Below are positions 18,113 through 26,705 of a stretch of 64,000 bases of DNA, piece by piece; position 1 is the stretch's first letter; every line of letters starts with the position of its first letter. The position numbers were made by a program, and so were the translations under genes. The notes beneath the pieces are model-generated. The model was not told where the DNA came from. It saw only the letters and a program-made list of their open reading frames with translations, and did not search any database. The DNA is from Vibrio gazogenes. GTDB lineage: Bacteria; Pseudomonadota; Gammaproteobacteria; Enterobacterales; Vibrionaceae. Location: NCBI RefSeq assembly GCF_023920225.1, contig NZ_CP092587.1, positions 3,313,709 to 3,377,708 on the forward strand, written 5' to 3'.

Positions 18113-18648
18113 TTATCGTGTTCCCTTATCATTAATTGAGTCTTTAAGACGGTGGTTTGTTGAGAACAATCTACCAATCGAATCTGTCAATTTCTGTTAC
18201 CCACATAACAAATATGTCCATAAAATGACATTTAACACCAAAAAACTACACGAGATCACATAGGAATGAATCATAATGCTCATGGTGTCGTTTCACATAT
18301 AACCGGTGATCAGTAGTCGCCCCAGCAGGATTCCGGCACGAAGTCACTGGTTTATAGATGAACCAAAAATCAAAACAAATCAATTATTATCAATTATTTA
18401 TTTAGATATAATTATTATTATCACTTTATCGGGAATCACGGAGCGATACAGAAAGCATGATAGATAGCACGGGGAATAAGCAGCCTTTCTACTCTGAATA
18501 TGTCAAGAAAGGCTTTTAGCGGCGGGGAACAGCATCAATCAACGGATGAATAATCATCCATTGATTGTGCTTGAGTGTCAAAAAATGTCAGATAATAATC
18601 ATTTGCAGTGAAACAACGTTTATCAAGTTCGATGTCATGCTTCAACAG
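18113..18648. other. Intergenic between aldolase operon and yihU, with dyads
   Basis: 536 bp without an ORF. It should hold the aldolase-operon promoter. Visible elements: ATGTC-N8-GACAT at 18214-18231, resembling the sites near yihV and tauE; a 9-bp stem AGCCTTTCT...AGAAAGGCT near 18482-18515; a 13/14-bp dyad around 18536-18567; and TGTCAAAAAATGTCA near 18576. Confidence 0.6.
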
Positions 18649-19542
18649 CTACTTCACTTTAGCCGCTAAACCAGAAGTCACACGCAGTTGTTCAAGAACC
18701 GCAGTCCAGTCTTGACGTCCGCGTCCGGCAGCCCGGGCTGCACTGTATAATTCGCGAGAGGCCGCCCCACAAGGCATCGGCACATGTACCTGATTCGCCA
18801 GATCGAGCGCAATCCCTAAATCTTTATGGGCCAGATCAATCATGAATACCGGCGAGAGATCACCGGCAAGCACTTTACCCGGCCATGTGGTGGTAAAATG
18901 GCCTTTGCCGGCAGGCGTACCACTCATGACTTGCATGGCGGTATCCCAGTCTAATCCAATCGCTTCAGCCAGTGTTGCTGCCTCTGCTGAGAGCGCATTC
19001 AGCGCAATACTCATGTAGTTATTAATAATTTTAACGCGGATACCTTTTCCCGCACCACCGGCGTCAATCGTTTCAGACCCCATGCAGTCGAATAGCGGTT
19101 GCGCCCGCTCGATTTGTGCTTTGGTCCCCCCGGCCATAATCAGAAGTTCACCCCGAACTGCGTGCTCTGACGTACGGCCAACCGGCGCTTCCATCATGGC
19201 AAACCCTTGGTCGAACATGGTTTGAATCAGTGCATCCGTTTCCAGTGGATGAATGGTTGACATATCAATCACGAGCGCGTTTTTATCTAAAGTCGAGACC
19301 ACACCGTCCTCACCAAAGAGAACATTTTTCACCAAGGTACCATTTGGCAACATCGTCACCACAAATTCAGCATTCAAAGCCGCATCAGCAGGTGATGTCG
19401 CTGCGGTAGCCCCTTGCGTAACTAATTGCCGGACGGCCGCCTCATTGATATCGAAGACTTTGAGAGAATGCCCCCCTTTGAGCAGATTCAGCGCCATGGG
19501 CATCCCCATCTGACCTAAACCAATAAAACCAATTGCCGACAT
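18649..19542 (-). CDS. yihU: 3-sulfolactaldehyde reductase
   Basis: A 297-residue beta-hydroxyacid dehydrogenase very close to E. coli YihU along its whole length. It has the Rossmann motif [13 protein letters not shown], the substrate motif [29 protein letters not shown], and the catalytic Lys in [12 protein letters not shown]. It reduces sulfolactaldehyde with NADH to 2,3-dihydroxypropanesulfonate, regenerating NAD during fermentative SQ use. Transcribed alone on the minus strand, divergently from yihV across a 209-bp regulatory region. Confidence 0.93.
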   Translation of the reverse strand: MSAIGFIGLGQMGMPMALNLLKGGHSLKVFDINEAAVRQLVTQGATAATSPADAALNAEFVVTMLPNGTLVKNVLFGEDGVVSTLDKNALVIDMSTIHPLETDALIQTMFDQGFAMMEAPVGRTSEHAVRGELLIMAGGTKAQIERAQPLFDCMGSETIDAGGAGKGIRVKIINNYMSIALNALSAEAATLAEAIGLDWDTAMQVMSGTPAGKGHFTTTWPGKVLAGDLSPVFMIDLAHKDLGIALDLANQVHVPMPCGAASRELYSAARAAGRGRQDWTAVLEQLRVTSGLAAKVK

Positions 19543-19616
19543 ACTGTTATTCCTTCACATAGGTAGATAAGTGAAAAACAATATAAAACATTTATGCTGA
19601 CTCTCACCACAACAAA

Positions 19617-19630
19617 TGTCACATTTTGTC
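19617..19630. promoter_or_regulatory. Candidate YihW operator between yihU and yihV
   Basis: TGTCACATTTTGTC here is the exact reverse complement of GACAAAATGTGACA at 22885-22898 upstream of tauE. It lies in the divergent yihU/yihV promoter region. A 14-bp exact match in two promoter regions of one pathway suggests a regulator site, most simply for the DeoR-type YihW. Confidence 0.6.
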
Positions 19631-19751
19631 CACTTTTGTTTGTTTTAGTTATTTTGTGATAAAAATCCCAGCCAAATGTCAAAAAATAATTATACTTCGC
19701 TATCATCACGGTGGCTGTATCAGCCAACCATAACGGACCAAGAGAAGAACG

Positions 19752-20639
19752 ATGACGATTGCATGTGTAGGTATTACGGTACTCGACCGAATTCAACAGG
19801 TAGAAAGCTTACCGTCCGGGGGTGGGAAATATATTGCCAAAGATTACTTTGAGGTCGGAGGCGGTCCGGCGGCAACAGCCGCTGTTGCCGTTGCAAAATT
19901 AGGTCATGCCGTCGATTTTATTGGCCGCGTGGGTCAAGATAGTGTCGCAGAAACGCTACTGACAGAACTGAACAAATACGGCGTCAATACAGACAAAACA
20001 ATACACATTGATGCAGCATCATCCGCATTTTCAGTGATATTGGTTGATAACCAAGGTGAGCGAATCATCGTCAACTATCAGGATCCCTCACTCAGCCGGG
20101 ATCCAAGCCCGCTGAAAAATATCGACTTCTCCCGATACACCACGATCCTCACCGATGTACGCTGGCCTGAAGGCACAGAGTATGCCCTACAACAAGCAAA
20201 AAACTATGGGATTCCGTCGGTTTTGGATGCGGATATGTCTCCGGATCCAATTGATTCACTGGTCAAACTTGCCGACCACGTCGCATTTTCTGAACCTGGG
20301 TTAGAGAAATTTACCGGTTGCGCCGACCCGATAGAAGGGCTCAAAATAGCTCAAAAACAAACATCGGGAAAAGTCTATGTTACAGTAGGCTCTCAAGGTT
20401 GTTACTGGCTTGAAAACCAAGATGTATGCCACGAGCCCGTCATCAAAGTTAATGTTGTTGATACCACGGGGGCCGGGGATGTATTCCATGGTGCGTTGGC
20501 CGTTGCCGTCGCAGAGGCTAAACAAAGCCGTGAAAGTATTGTATTCTCAAATACCGTAGCAGCGTTAAAGTGCACCAAAAGGGGCGGTCGAGAAGGAATC
20601 CCGACCCGGGTTGAAGTGGATCAAAAACTACAAAAATGA
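19752..20639 (+). CDS. yihV: Sulfofructose kinase (PfkB/ribokinase family)
   Basis: A 295-residue sugar kinase that tracks E. coli YihV throughout: ACVGITVLDRIQQVESLPSG at the start, EVGGGPAATAAVAVAKLG, ILTDVRWPEG, HVAFSEPGLEKFTG, and the catalytic/anion-hole motif DTTGAGDVFHGALAVAVAEA. It phosphorylates 6-deoxy-6-sulfofructose with ATP ahead of aldol cleavage. The ATG at 19752 lies behind AGAGAAG. It is followed 18 bp later by the DeoR regulator gene, as in E. coli. Confidence 0.92.
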   Translation: MTIACVGITVLDRIQQVESLPSGGGKYIAKDYFEVGGGPAATAAVAVAKLGHAVDFIGRVGQDSVAETLLTELNKYGVNTDKTIHIDAASSAFSVILVDNQGERIIVNYQDPSLSRDPSPLKNIDFSRYTTILTDVRWPEGTEYALQQAKNYGIPSVLDADMSPDPIDSLVKLADHVAFSEPGLEKFTGCADPIEGLKIAQKQTSGKVYVTVGSQGCYWLENQDVCHEPVIKVNVVDTTGAGDVFHGALAVAVAEAKQSRESIVFSNTVAALKCTKRGGREGIPTRVEVDQKLQK

Positions 20640-20657
20640 ACAAAGCGAAGGGTTAAT

Positions 20658-21416
20658 GTGACTAATCCCAGACAAGATAAGTTAATTCAGTTAGTCAACG
20701 AAAAAGGGTATTACGGGGTCGAAGAACTCGCTGAGCTGTTGGAAGTATCAACGCAGACGATTCGCCGTGACATTAAAAAACTCAGTCATGAGCGACTGGT
20801 CATTCGCCACCATGGTGGTGCCAGCTCTCCGGCCACCAAGAATAACCTTGATTATGAAGTCCGTAAGGTCTCCGGCACTGCCCAAAAACATGCTATCGGC
20901 AAAGCCATTGCGGATTTGATTCCTGATCATTCAACTGTTTTTATTACAATCGGCACAACGGCTGAAGTGATTGCCAGTTATTTGGCACAGAAGAATAATT
21001 TACAGGTGATTACCAACAGCCTTCGCGTTGCCAATGTACTGCATACCAACGCTTCTATCGATGTGCTGATCCCGAGCGGAAAGATTAAAGCGTTTAACGG
21101 TGGCATTGTTGGCACAGAAGCGATTGATTTTATTTCTAATTTCCGCTTCGATTATCTGATAACCAGCGCAGCATCGATTGATTTGGACGGCACATTGCTT
21201 GAGTACGACCTCAACGAAACAATGATCACTCAGATGGTGATGAAATCGGCACGGCATGTCTTAGTCGCGATGGATTCGAGTAAATTTATCCCACGCGGAT
21301 CAATCACTTTAGCCAACATCAAAGATGTCGGTTACTTCTTTACCGATACCCAGCCGAGCCCCACCATTGAAGCCGTGGCAAAACAAAATGATACCGAGCT
21401 GGTGATCTGTCCGTAA
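20658..21416 (+). CDS. yihW: DeoR-family regulator of SQ genes
   Basis: A 252-residue DeoR protein. An N-terminal winged helix-turn-helix (YYGVEELAELLEVSTQTIRR) is followed by the sugar-phosphate-sensing domain (IPDHSTVFITIGTTAEVIA, ITNSLRVANVL, SGKIKAFNGGIVG). The start is GTG 20658 behind GAAGGG; an ATG two bases earlier runs straight into TGA. Adjacent to yihV in the same direction, the arrangement of E. coli yihV-yihW (csqR). It probably represses the locus until a pathway sugar binds; candidate operators are at 19617 and 22851-22898. Confidence 0.88.
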   Translation: MTNPRQDKLIQLVNEKGYYGVEELAELLEVSTQTIRRDIKKLSHERLVIRHHGGASSPATKNNLDYEVRKVSGTAQKHAIGKAIADLIPDHSTVFITIGTTAEVIASYLAQKNNLQVITNSLRVANVLHTNASIDVLIPSGKIKAFNGGIVGTEAIDFISNFRFDYLITSAASIDLDGTLLEYDLNETMITQMVMKSARHVLVAMDSSKFIPRGSITLANIKDVGYFFTDTQPSPTIEAVAKQNDTELVICP

Positions 21417-21430
21417 TGACGACCCGGCAC

Positions 21431-21534
21431 GGTTTGCGACGAAACATGGTTTGCCACGAAATACGGTGTTCTACAAAGCGACACCGTGTTCTTCAAATAC
21501 AGTGGTTCTTCAAATACAGTGTTCTTCAAATATG
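21431..21534. repeat. Degenerate tandem repeat, ~17-bp unit, about six copies
   Basis: Successive units read GGTTTGCGACGAAACAT, GGTTTGCCACGAAATAC, a GGTGTTCTACAAAGC variant, then GTGTTCTTCAAATACA-type units to 21534. It lies between the yihW stop and the next hairpin. Last units are nearly identical, so the array is recently expanded. Confidence 0.75.
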
Positions 21535-21554
21535 TATAGCAACGCATCAAAAAC

Positions 21555-21575
21555 AGGCAGAGTCATTCTCTGCCT
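21555..21575 (-). terminator. Terminator of the aldose epimerase gene
   Basis: AGGCAGAG-TCATT-CTCTGCCT stem; on the minus strand it is followed by GTTTTTG. Confidence 0.75.
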
Positions 21576-21635
21576 TAAAACCGTTGCTCATATAAACCCT
21601 GCGGGTATATCACCACAACCGCTCTCACCGAATCA

Positions 21636-22697
21636 TCACTTGGTTGCAAAACGGTAGATCGTTTTCTCTTCGAAAATCTCACCTGGATTCAAACGTGTTG
21701 TCGGGAAATGGGCATGATTCGGACTATCGGGGTAATGTTGCGTTTCGAGACACAAGCCATGGTTGGACTCGTAACGCTGACCATGACGACCAATCCAATG
21801 TTGATTCGATAACTTAAATCCATTGTAGAACTGAACGGCAGGTTGCGTGGTCAGCACCGTCATTAACCGACCACTGCTCGGCTCATACAACTCTGCGGCA
21901 TAGTGGTATTCCCCCTCTTTCTTGACCCCCTCTAAGATAAAATTATGGTCAAATCCCGCCTCGCCTAACCGGGACTGATTGTCGCCAATCCGTGTTGCAA
22001 CCGTAAAATCTAACCCTGACCCCGCCACCGCACGAATTTCACCGGTTGGGAGCATCTGCTCGGTCACGGGGGTATAGAAGCGGGAAAATAGTTTTAACTC
22101 ATGGTGGTCTGTTGTCCCTGCATCGTGTCCCGCAAGGTTGTAATAACTATGGTTTGTCAGATTAACGACCGTCGGACTGTCCGTGGTCGCCTGAAAGTTG
22201 AAATGGACTTGATTCCGTTCATCCAACCCGATGGTATGTCGCACATGCAATGTTCCCCCATACCCTGATTCTCCGTTCGGTGAGATGCGACCAAAATGGA
22301 TAAAGATCGCATCGTCTTGCGTTTCTACAGCAAAGTCCCACACGTATTTATCAAACCCTTGTCGTCCGCCATGTAAATGCTGTTGCGTTGCCAGCTCGTT
22401 TCTTTCCAGTTGAAAGACCTGACCATCAATGGCGTAGCATCCGTCTTTTATCCGGTTGGCATATCTCCCTGCCAGCGCACCAAAAAATGGATGTCCCTGT
22501 AGATACTTGTCCAAACATTCGTATCCCAGGACAACATCAGCATGATTACCATAACGATCCGGTGTTTCCATCGATGTCACAATACAGCCATAGTTGGTCA
22601 CGCGCAGGGTCATTCCCTGACTGTTTTGCAGCGTGATTAACTTCACCGCTACATGTTGTCCTTCTATCTGTCCCCAATTTTCAATCTTCGATTTCAC
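21636..22697 (-). CDS. Aldose 1-epimerase (GalM-type), possible SQ mutarotase
   Basis: A 353-residue galactose mutarotase-like protein: FFGALAGRYANRI with the substrate Arg, NLTNHSYYNLAG with the catalytic His, GFDHNFIL, and CLETQHYPDSPNH with the terminal Glu. It interconverts anomers of aldohexoses. E. coli has the related YihR in its SQ cluster; this protein is longer and closer to classical GalM, so the name yihR is not given. YihQ releases a single SQ anomer, so a mutarotase here would speed entry into YihS. Monocistronic on the minus strand, divergent from tauE. Confidence 0.85.
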   Translation of the reverse strand: MKSKIENWGQIEGQHVAVKLITLQNSQGMTLRVTNYGCIVTSMETPDRYGNHADVVLGYECLDKYLQGHPFFGALAGRYANRIKDGCYAIDGQVFQLERNELATQQHLHGGRQGFDKYVWDFAVETQDDAIFIHFGRISPNGESGYGGTLHVRHTIGLDERNQVHFNFQATTDSPTVVNLTNHSYYNLAGHDAGTTDHHELKLFSRFYTPVTEQMLPTGEIRAVAGSGLDFTVATRIGDNQSRLGEAGFDHNFILEGVKKEGEYHYAAELYEPSSGRLMTVLTTQPAVQFYNGFKLSNQHWIGRHGQRYESNHGLCLETQHYPDSPNHAHFPTTRLNPGEIFEEKTIYRFATK

Positions 22698-22850
22698 GTG
22701 ATTATCTCTTTGTTATTGGTTCATATTCGTTATCGGGTAATCCGTTTTCAATGCGACAAATCCAGACACAGAGCCGGGTATTTTAACCATGCAGAAAAGC
22801 CCGAAAGCAGTAAATGAATTATACAAAACCGATCATGACCATCTGCGTTA

Positions 22851-22898
22851 TTTGTCACAAAATGAAAATAACCAAACACATTCAGACAAAATGTGACA
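22851..22898. promoter_or_regulatory. Two candidate YihW half-sites upstream of tauE
   Basis: TTTGTCACAAAATG (22851-22864) and GACAAAATGTGACA (22885-22898) lie in the divergent epimerase/tauE promoter region. The second matches the yihU/yihV site exactly on the opposite strand. Confidence 0.55.
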
Positions 22899-22967
22899 AA
22901 AATAATGGTATTTTTTTTTGATAAATCTATAGTGTCATGACACTCACTTAGTTCAAACACAGGACAT

Positions 22968-23708
22968 ATGGACACCATCACACTATATATTTCGCTGATT
23001 ATCGCGCTGGCTGGCTTTACCCAAGGTCTGACAGGATTCGGGGCGGCTTTAGTTTCCGTACCGTTACTTTCTCTCCTTGTCTCAGCCCAGACGGCTGTAC
23101 CGATTGCCGGCATTTTTGGCTGGTTAGTCACCTTCCCTGTCGTATGGAAAATGCGCCACTCCATCCAGCGCCAGACGGGGCTTATTCTTTTTGTCGGCTC
23201 AATTCCGGCATCATTTGTCGGGGCAAAATTACTGGCAAATATGCCATCTCAATACATTCTGATCACCATGGGCGTGGTCTTGATCGTCTCCAGTATTCAC
23301 TCCATGACATCGAAGAAACCATTGTTTAAAAAGACTTCTGTGCCGATCACTATCGGGGCTGGTTTTACATCCGGGGTATTGGGGGCGAGTGTCGGAGAAT
23401 CAGGTCCACCGGTGATTGCATACACGTCGATGCAACCGTGGACAGCCGATCAAACCAAATCAACGCTGGCGTTTTTCTTCATGCTACAAATGATCGGTGC
23501 CATCATCGGTTTCTGGCGAGAAAAGCTAATCACCGAAACCGTCATCTCGCATGTGCTTTCGGCCATGCCGGCTTTTGTAATTGGCCTGACCGGTGGCATG
23601 GTGGGTTATCACTTACTCCAGAAATATAAAGTCAATTATCACCGGATTGTGCATATTTTTCTTTTGGTCATCGGTTGTGCGCTTGTGTTTAAAAATGTCA
23701 GTTTTTAA
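22968..23708 (+). CDS. TauE/SafE-family exporter, probably for the sulfonate product
   Basis: A 246-residue membrane protein with about eight hydrophobic segments and family motifs ALAGFTQGLTGFGAALVSVP near the start and GFTSGVLGASVGESGPPVIAY in the second half. TauE/SafE proteins move sulfite, sulfoacetate and other organosulfonate anions out of the cell, and members are common in SQ gene clusters. Here it would export dihydroxypropanesulfonate made by YihU. ATG 22968 lies behind AGGACAT. Alone on the plus strand, with operator-like repeats ahead. Substrate is inferred. Confidence 0.85.
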   Translation: MDTITLYISLIIALAGFTQGLTGFGAALVSVPLLSLLVSAQTAVPIAGIFGWLVTFPVVWKMRHSIQRQTGLILFVGSIPASFVGAKLLANMPSQYILITMGVVLIVSSIHSMTSKKPLFKKTSVPITIGAGFTSGVLGASVGESGPPVIAYTSMQPWTADQTKSTLAFFFMLQMIGAIIGFWREKLITETVISHVLSAMPAFVIGLTGGMVGYHLLQKYKVNYHRIVHIFLLVIGCALVFKNVSF

Positions 23709-23738
23709 ACATATAAAGTAATTTTCAATCCGATAAAA

Positions 23739-23766
23739 AAGGCGGCTTTCTCAAGAAAGCCGCCTT
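23739..23766. terminator. Bidirectional terminator between tauE-like gene and gldA
   Basis: GGCGGCTTTC-TCAA-GAAAGCCGCC, extended by A:T pairs; strong T-run on the minus strand. Confidence 0.85.
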
Positions 23767-23804
23767 ATCGTTTGAGTCCGGTTTAGTTTCAAACCAAGTT
23801 CAGT

Positions 23805-24887
23805 TTACAAACCAAGCTGATGTGCCGTCAGAATTGCGGCATACACAGCATCAGCCGTGACCGGGAATGGCATATTATGGATGGTTTCACCTTCCGCGCA
23901 TGATGCTTTGGCAACGTCCATCAGTTTCTCATGATTCAGTTCTTGAACGCCCATTTCATGAAGGTTGGTCGGTAAACCGACTGTACGACAGAAACACAGA
24001 ACTTCATCAATCTCTGATTGTGGCGCGTTCTCAAGCACCAACTGAGTCAACGTACCAAAGGCGACTTTCTCTCCGTGCAACAGGTGATGACACTCTTCCA
24101 GCTTCGTCAGACCATTATGAATCGCATGGGCAGCCGCCAGACCTGAACTTTCAAATCCGATACCGGAAAGATAGGTGTTCGCTTCAATAATATTTTCGAC
24201 CGCTTTGGTCACAACACCATTTTCAACTGCAACTTTGGCTTTTTCACCATCGGCAATTAAAGTGTCATAACATAACTTCGCCAGCGTCTGAGCCGCCCGT
24301 GTCGGCAAGCCTCCCGCCATCGTCGCTTGACCAGACAGACCATTCGCACGCGCTTCAAAGTAGGTTGACATTGCATCACCCATCCCGGAAACCAATGTAC
24401 GAACCGGAGCAGCCGCGATGATACCGGTATCCATAATCACCATATTCGGATTTGACGGGAACATCAGATATTCACTGAACTCCCCTTCTGGCGTATAGAT
24501 CACCGCCAATGCAGAGGTCGGTGCATCGGTTGATGCAATGGTTGGCACTATCACGACCGGGATTTTCAAGTAATACGCGACCGATTTGGCGGTATCCAGT
24601 GTTTTTCCGCCACCGATACCAATGATCACATCGTTTTCTTGAGCACGGCATACATCAACCAGACGCTCAATTTCAACCCGGGAACATTCACCGCCAAACA
24701 GATCAAAACCGACCTTGAGATTTTCACCTGCACAGCTTGCGGCAACGCGCTCACGCGTTAACCCCATGACGAAGTTATCCGCAATCGCTAATGGTCTCTG
24801 ACCAAACACCGAAACATATTGACCAATATTATCCAGTGCACCGTTGCCCTGAATGTATTTACTTGGGGAGATAATAATCGTGTCCAT
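23805..24887 (-). CDS. gldA: Glycerol dehydrogenase (NAD, metal-dependent)
   Basis: A 360-residue iron/zinc alcohol dehydrogenase of the GldA type: NAD site IIGIGGGKTLDTAK, PTIASTDAPTS, and metal ligands Asp in VSGMGDAMSTYFEA, His in AAAHAIHNGL and His in HHLLHGEKVAFG. It oxidises glycerol to dihydroxyacetone. It is the last gene of the dctP-yihQ-dhaK-gldA operon, following the kinase by 58 bp. Glycerol is the expected by-product when YihQ cuts sulfoquinovosylglycerol, which explains its presence. Oxidation of another small diol is an alternative. Confidence 0.88.
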   Translation of the reverse strand: MDTIIISPSKYIQGNGALDNIGQYVSVFGQRPLAIADNFVMGLTRERVAASCAGENLKVGFDLFGGECSRVEIERLVDVCRAQENDVIIGIGGGKTLDTAKSVAYYLKIPVVIVPTIASTDAPTSALAVIYTPEGEFSEYLMFPSNPNMVIMDTGIIAAAPVRTLVSGMGDAMSTYFEARANGLSGQATMAGGLPTRAAQTLAKLCYDTLIADGEKAKVAVENGVVTKAVENIIEANTYLSGIGFESSGLAAAHAIHNGLTKLEECHHLLHGEKVAFGTLTQLVLENAPQSEIDEVLCFCRTVGLPTNLHEMGVQELNHEKLMDVAKASCAEGETIHNMPFPVTADAVYAAILTAHQLGL

Positions 24888-24945
24888 AACTGAATCCTTT
24901 TCTTATGCTTAATTTTATAGGCTCGTTCGACCACCCGGCCATCGC

Positions 24946-26583
24946 CTATTTGGATGAAAACTGACGAAAGACAACTTCAACGGCAAAAGCACCGGGATCT
25001 TTGTTACCAGACAGGTTGTCACTGTTCAGATAAGATGAGCGACCGGCTTTCGCATGTGTCATCGCAACCGTCGCTTCGGCACCGGCTTTAGCGGCATCAC
25101 TCGCCGCGGTAATACCATCCTGTTCCCAAGCATTCAGCGCCGGAAAAAGCGCATCGATCATGGTACGATCACCGGGTTTTGCTCCCCCATAAGCCATCAT
25201 CTGATGAAGTCCCGCTTGTAGCGCTTTGGGAAGAGAACCATGCTGTTCATAATCGCGACCAGCCGCTGTGAACATGATAGAAAGTAACACACCTGATGAT
25301 CCTCCCATGACAGATGTCAGACAGTCTGCGATGGTGGTCATTAATTTGGCTTTATCTTCTAACGGCAGTTGTTTTGCTGCCAACTGCGCTAATATCTGAC
25401 GGGCACCGGCGGCAAATGTCGAACCCGTGTCACCATCCCCGACAATCGCATCCAGATGATTCAGCTCGGCTTCGATATCAATGATCGCCTGGCAGACTTG
25501 CTGTAAAGTTACTGCCGTTGCTTCATCGTAAGAGGGCTCAAACGTTTGCTTGGCAATCTGGTTATCACACGGCGTCACTGGCAATTCACGACAGCGAGCT
25601 ACCCCCGGCCAGCCAGCCGTTTCCACTTCAAATGAGAGGGCTTTGGTAATTTCGTCTGTCAGTTGAATGGTTGAAAGCGAGAAACCTTTCATATCAACGG
25701 CGGTCATTAATGCGCCGGTGATGATCAATTTCGCCTGTTGGCCAAGCGCTGTCGCCATCACTTCGTTAGCCACGATGTTCATCTCAATCGGTGACAGACC
25801 ACCAAGGTTATTGAGTAAAATCGCATTCTCGGTAATGGGCTTCGCCGCCATTAATTTGCTGACCATTGTTGCAACGAGATCTTTGGCTTTCGGTAAGTCA
25901 ATGGTCTCAATACCGGCTTCACCATGAATCCCCAAACCCAGCTCAGCTTTGCCTGATGCAATACGCTCTGCTCGGCCGGTGTCCCCCGGTAAAGAACAGC
26001 TGGTTAACGCCACACCAATCGAGGCGATGTTTTGATGCGCCTCCTGAGCAGCCCGTTTGACTTGCTCAAGAGTGCCACCGTTTTCAGCCACATATCCTGC
26101 CACTTTCTGCACGAGGAGCGTTCCGGCAATGCCGCGCGGCTGGGGGTTTTCCGGAATAGAGATATCATCACCGACCACAATCAGATCAACGTGGCGTCCC
26201 ATCTCTTTGGCTTTTTCAACAGCAAGCCCGAAATTGAGACGATCTCCAGTGTAATTTTTGATGATCACTAAACATCCGGCCTCTCCCGTTACATGCAAAA
26301 TAGCATTCAGAACGGCATCGACACTTGGGGCGGCAAATAAATCACCACACACAGCAGCGGTAAGCATTCCTCTGCCGACAAAGCCGGCATGGGCCGGTTC
26401 ATGACCGGAACCACCGCCACAAATCAGCGCAACTTTATCTTTGTGCCAGTCATTGCGCGCGACGACTTTGATACCGTTATCAAAATCAAGCAGGGTTAAA
26501 TTATCACGGCAAGCGGTGTACAGCGTGCCCCGAATCGAATCCATGACGAAAGATTCTTTATGATTAAAAATTAGCTCAGACAT
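24946..26583 (-). CDS. Dihydroxyacetone kinase, fused DhaK-DhaL (ATP-dependent)
   Basis: I place the start at ATG 26583 (GGA upstream, MSELIFNHKESFV), giving 545 residues. The DhaK half has GGGSGHEPAHAGFVG, VVGDDISIP and GLGIHGEAGIE with the His that binds the substrate covalently. The DhaL half has VGDGDTGSTFAAGAR for Mg-ATP and GGSSGVLLSIMF. The single-chain form uses ATP, unlike the PTS-driven DhaKLM of E. coli. It makes DHAP from the dihydroxyacetone produced by GldA, or could act on glyceraldehyde. Second-last gene of the sulfoquinovosidase operon. Confidence 0.92.
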   Translation of the reverse strand: MSELIFNHKESFVMDSIRGTLYTACRDNLTLLDFDNGIKVVARNDWHKDKVALICGGGSGHEPAHAGFVGRGMLTAAVCGDLFAAPSVDAVLNAILHVTGEAGCLVIIKNYTGDRLNFGLAVEKAKEMGRHVDLIVVGDDISIPENPQPRGIAGTLLVQKVAGYVAENGGTLEQVKRAAQEAHQNIASIGVALTSCSLPGDTGRAERIASGKAELGLGIHGEAGIETIDLPKAKDLVATMVSKLMAAKPITENAILLNNLGGLSPIEMNIVANEVMATALGQQAKLIITGALMTAVDMKGFSLSTIQLTDEITKALSFEVETAGWPGVARCRELPVTPCDNQIAKQTFEPSYDEATAVTLQQVCQAIIDIEAELNHLDAIVGDGDTGSTFAAGARQILAQLAAKQLPLEDKAKLMTTIADCLTSVMGGSSGVLLSIMFTAAGRDYEQHGSLPKALQAGLHQMMAYGGAKPGDRTMIDALFPALNAWEQDGITAASDAAKAGAEATVAMTHAKAGRSSYLNSDNLSGNKDPGAFAVEVVFRQFSSK

Positions 26584-26705
26584 AGCGTTCCACTTTTCTT
26601 TAAATAAGTAGGGATCGTCCCTCCGGCTTCCGGAGGGACACATACATTTCATGTCAGGTTTAAAATCATACGGAGACTGACGAGCGTCAGTCATATGACA
26701 GACAG

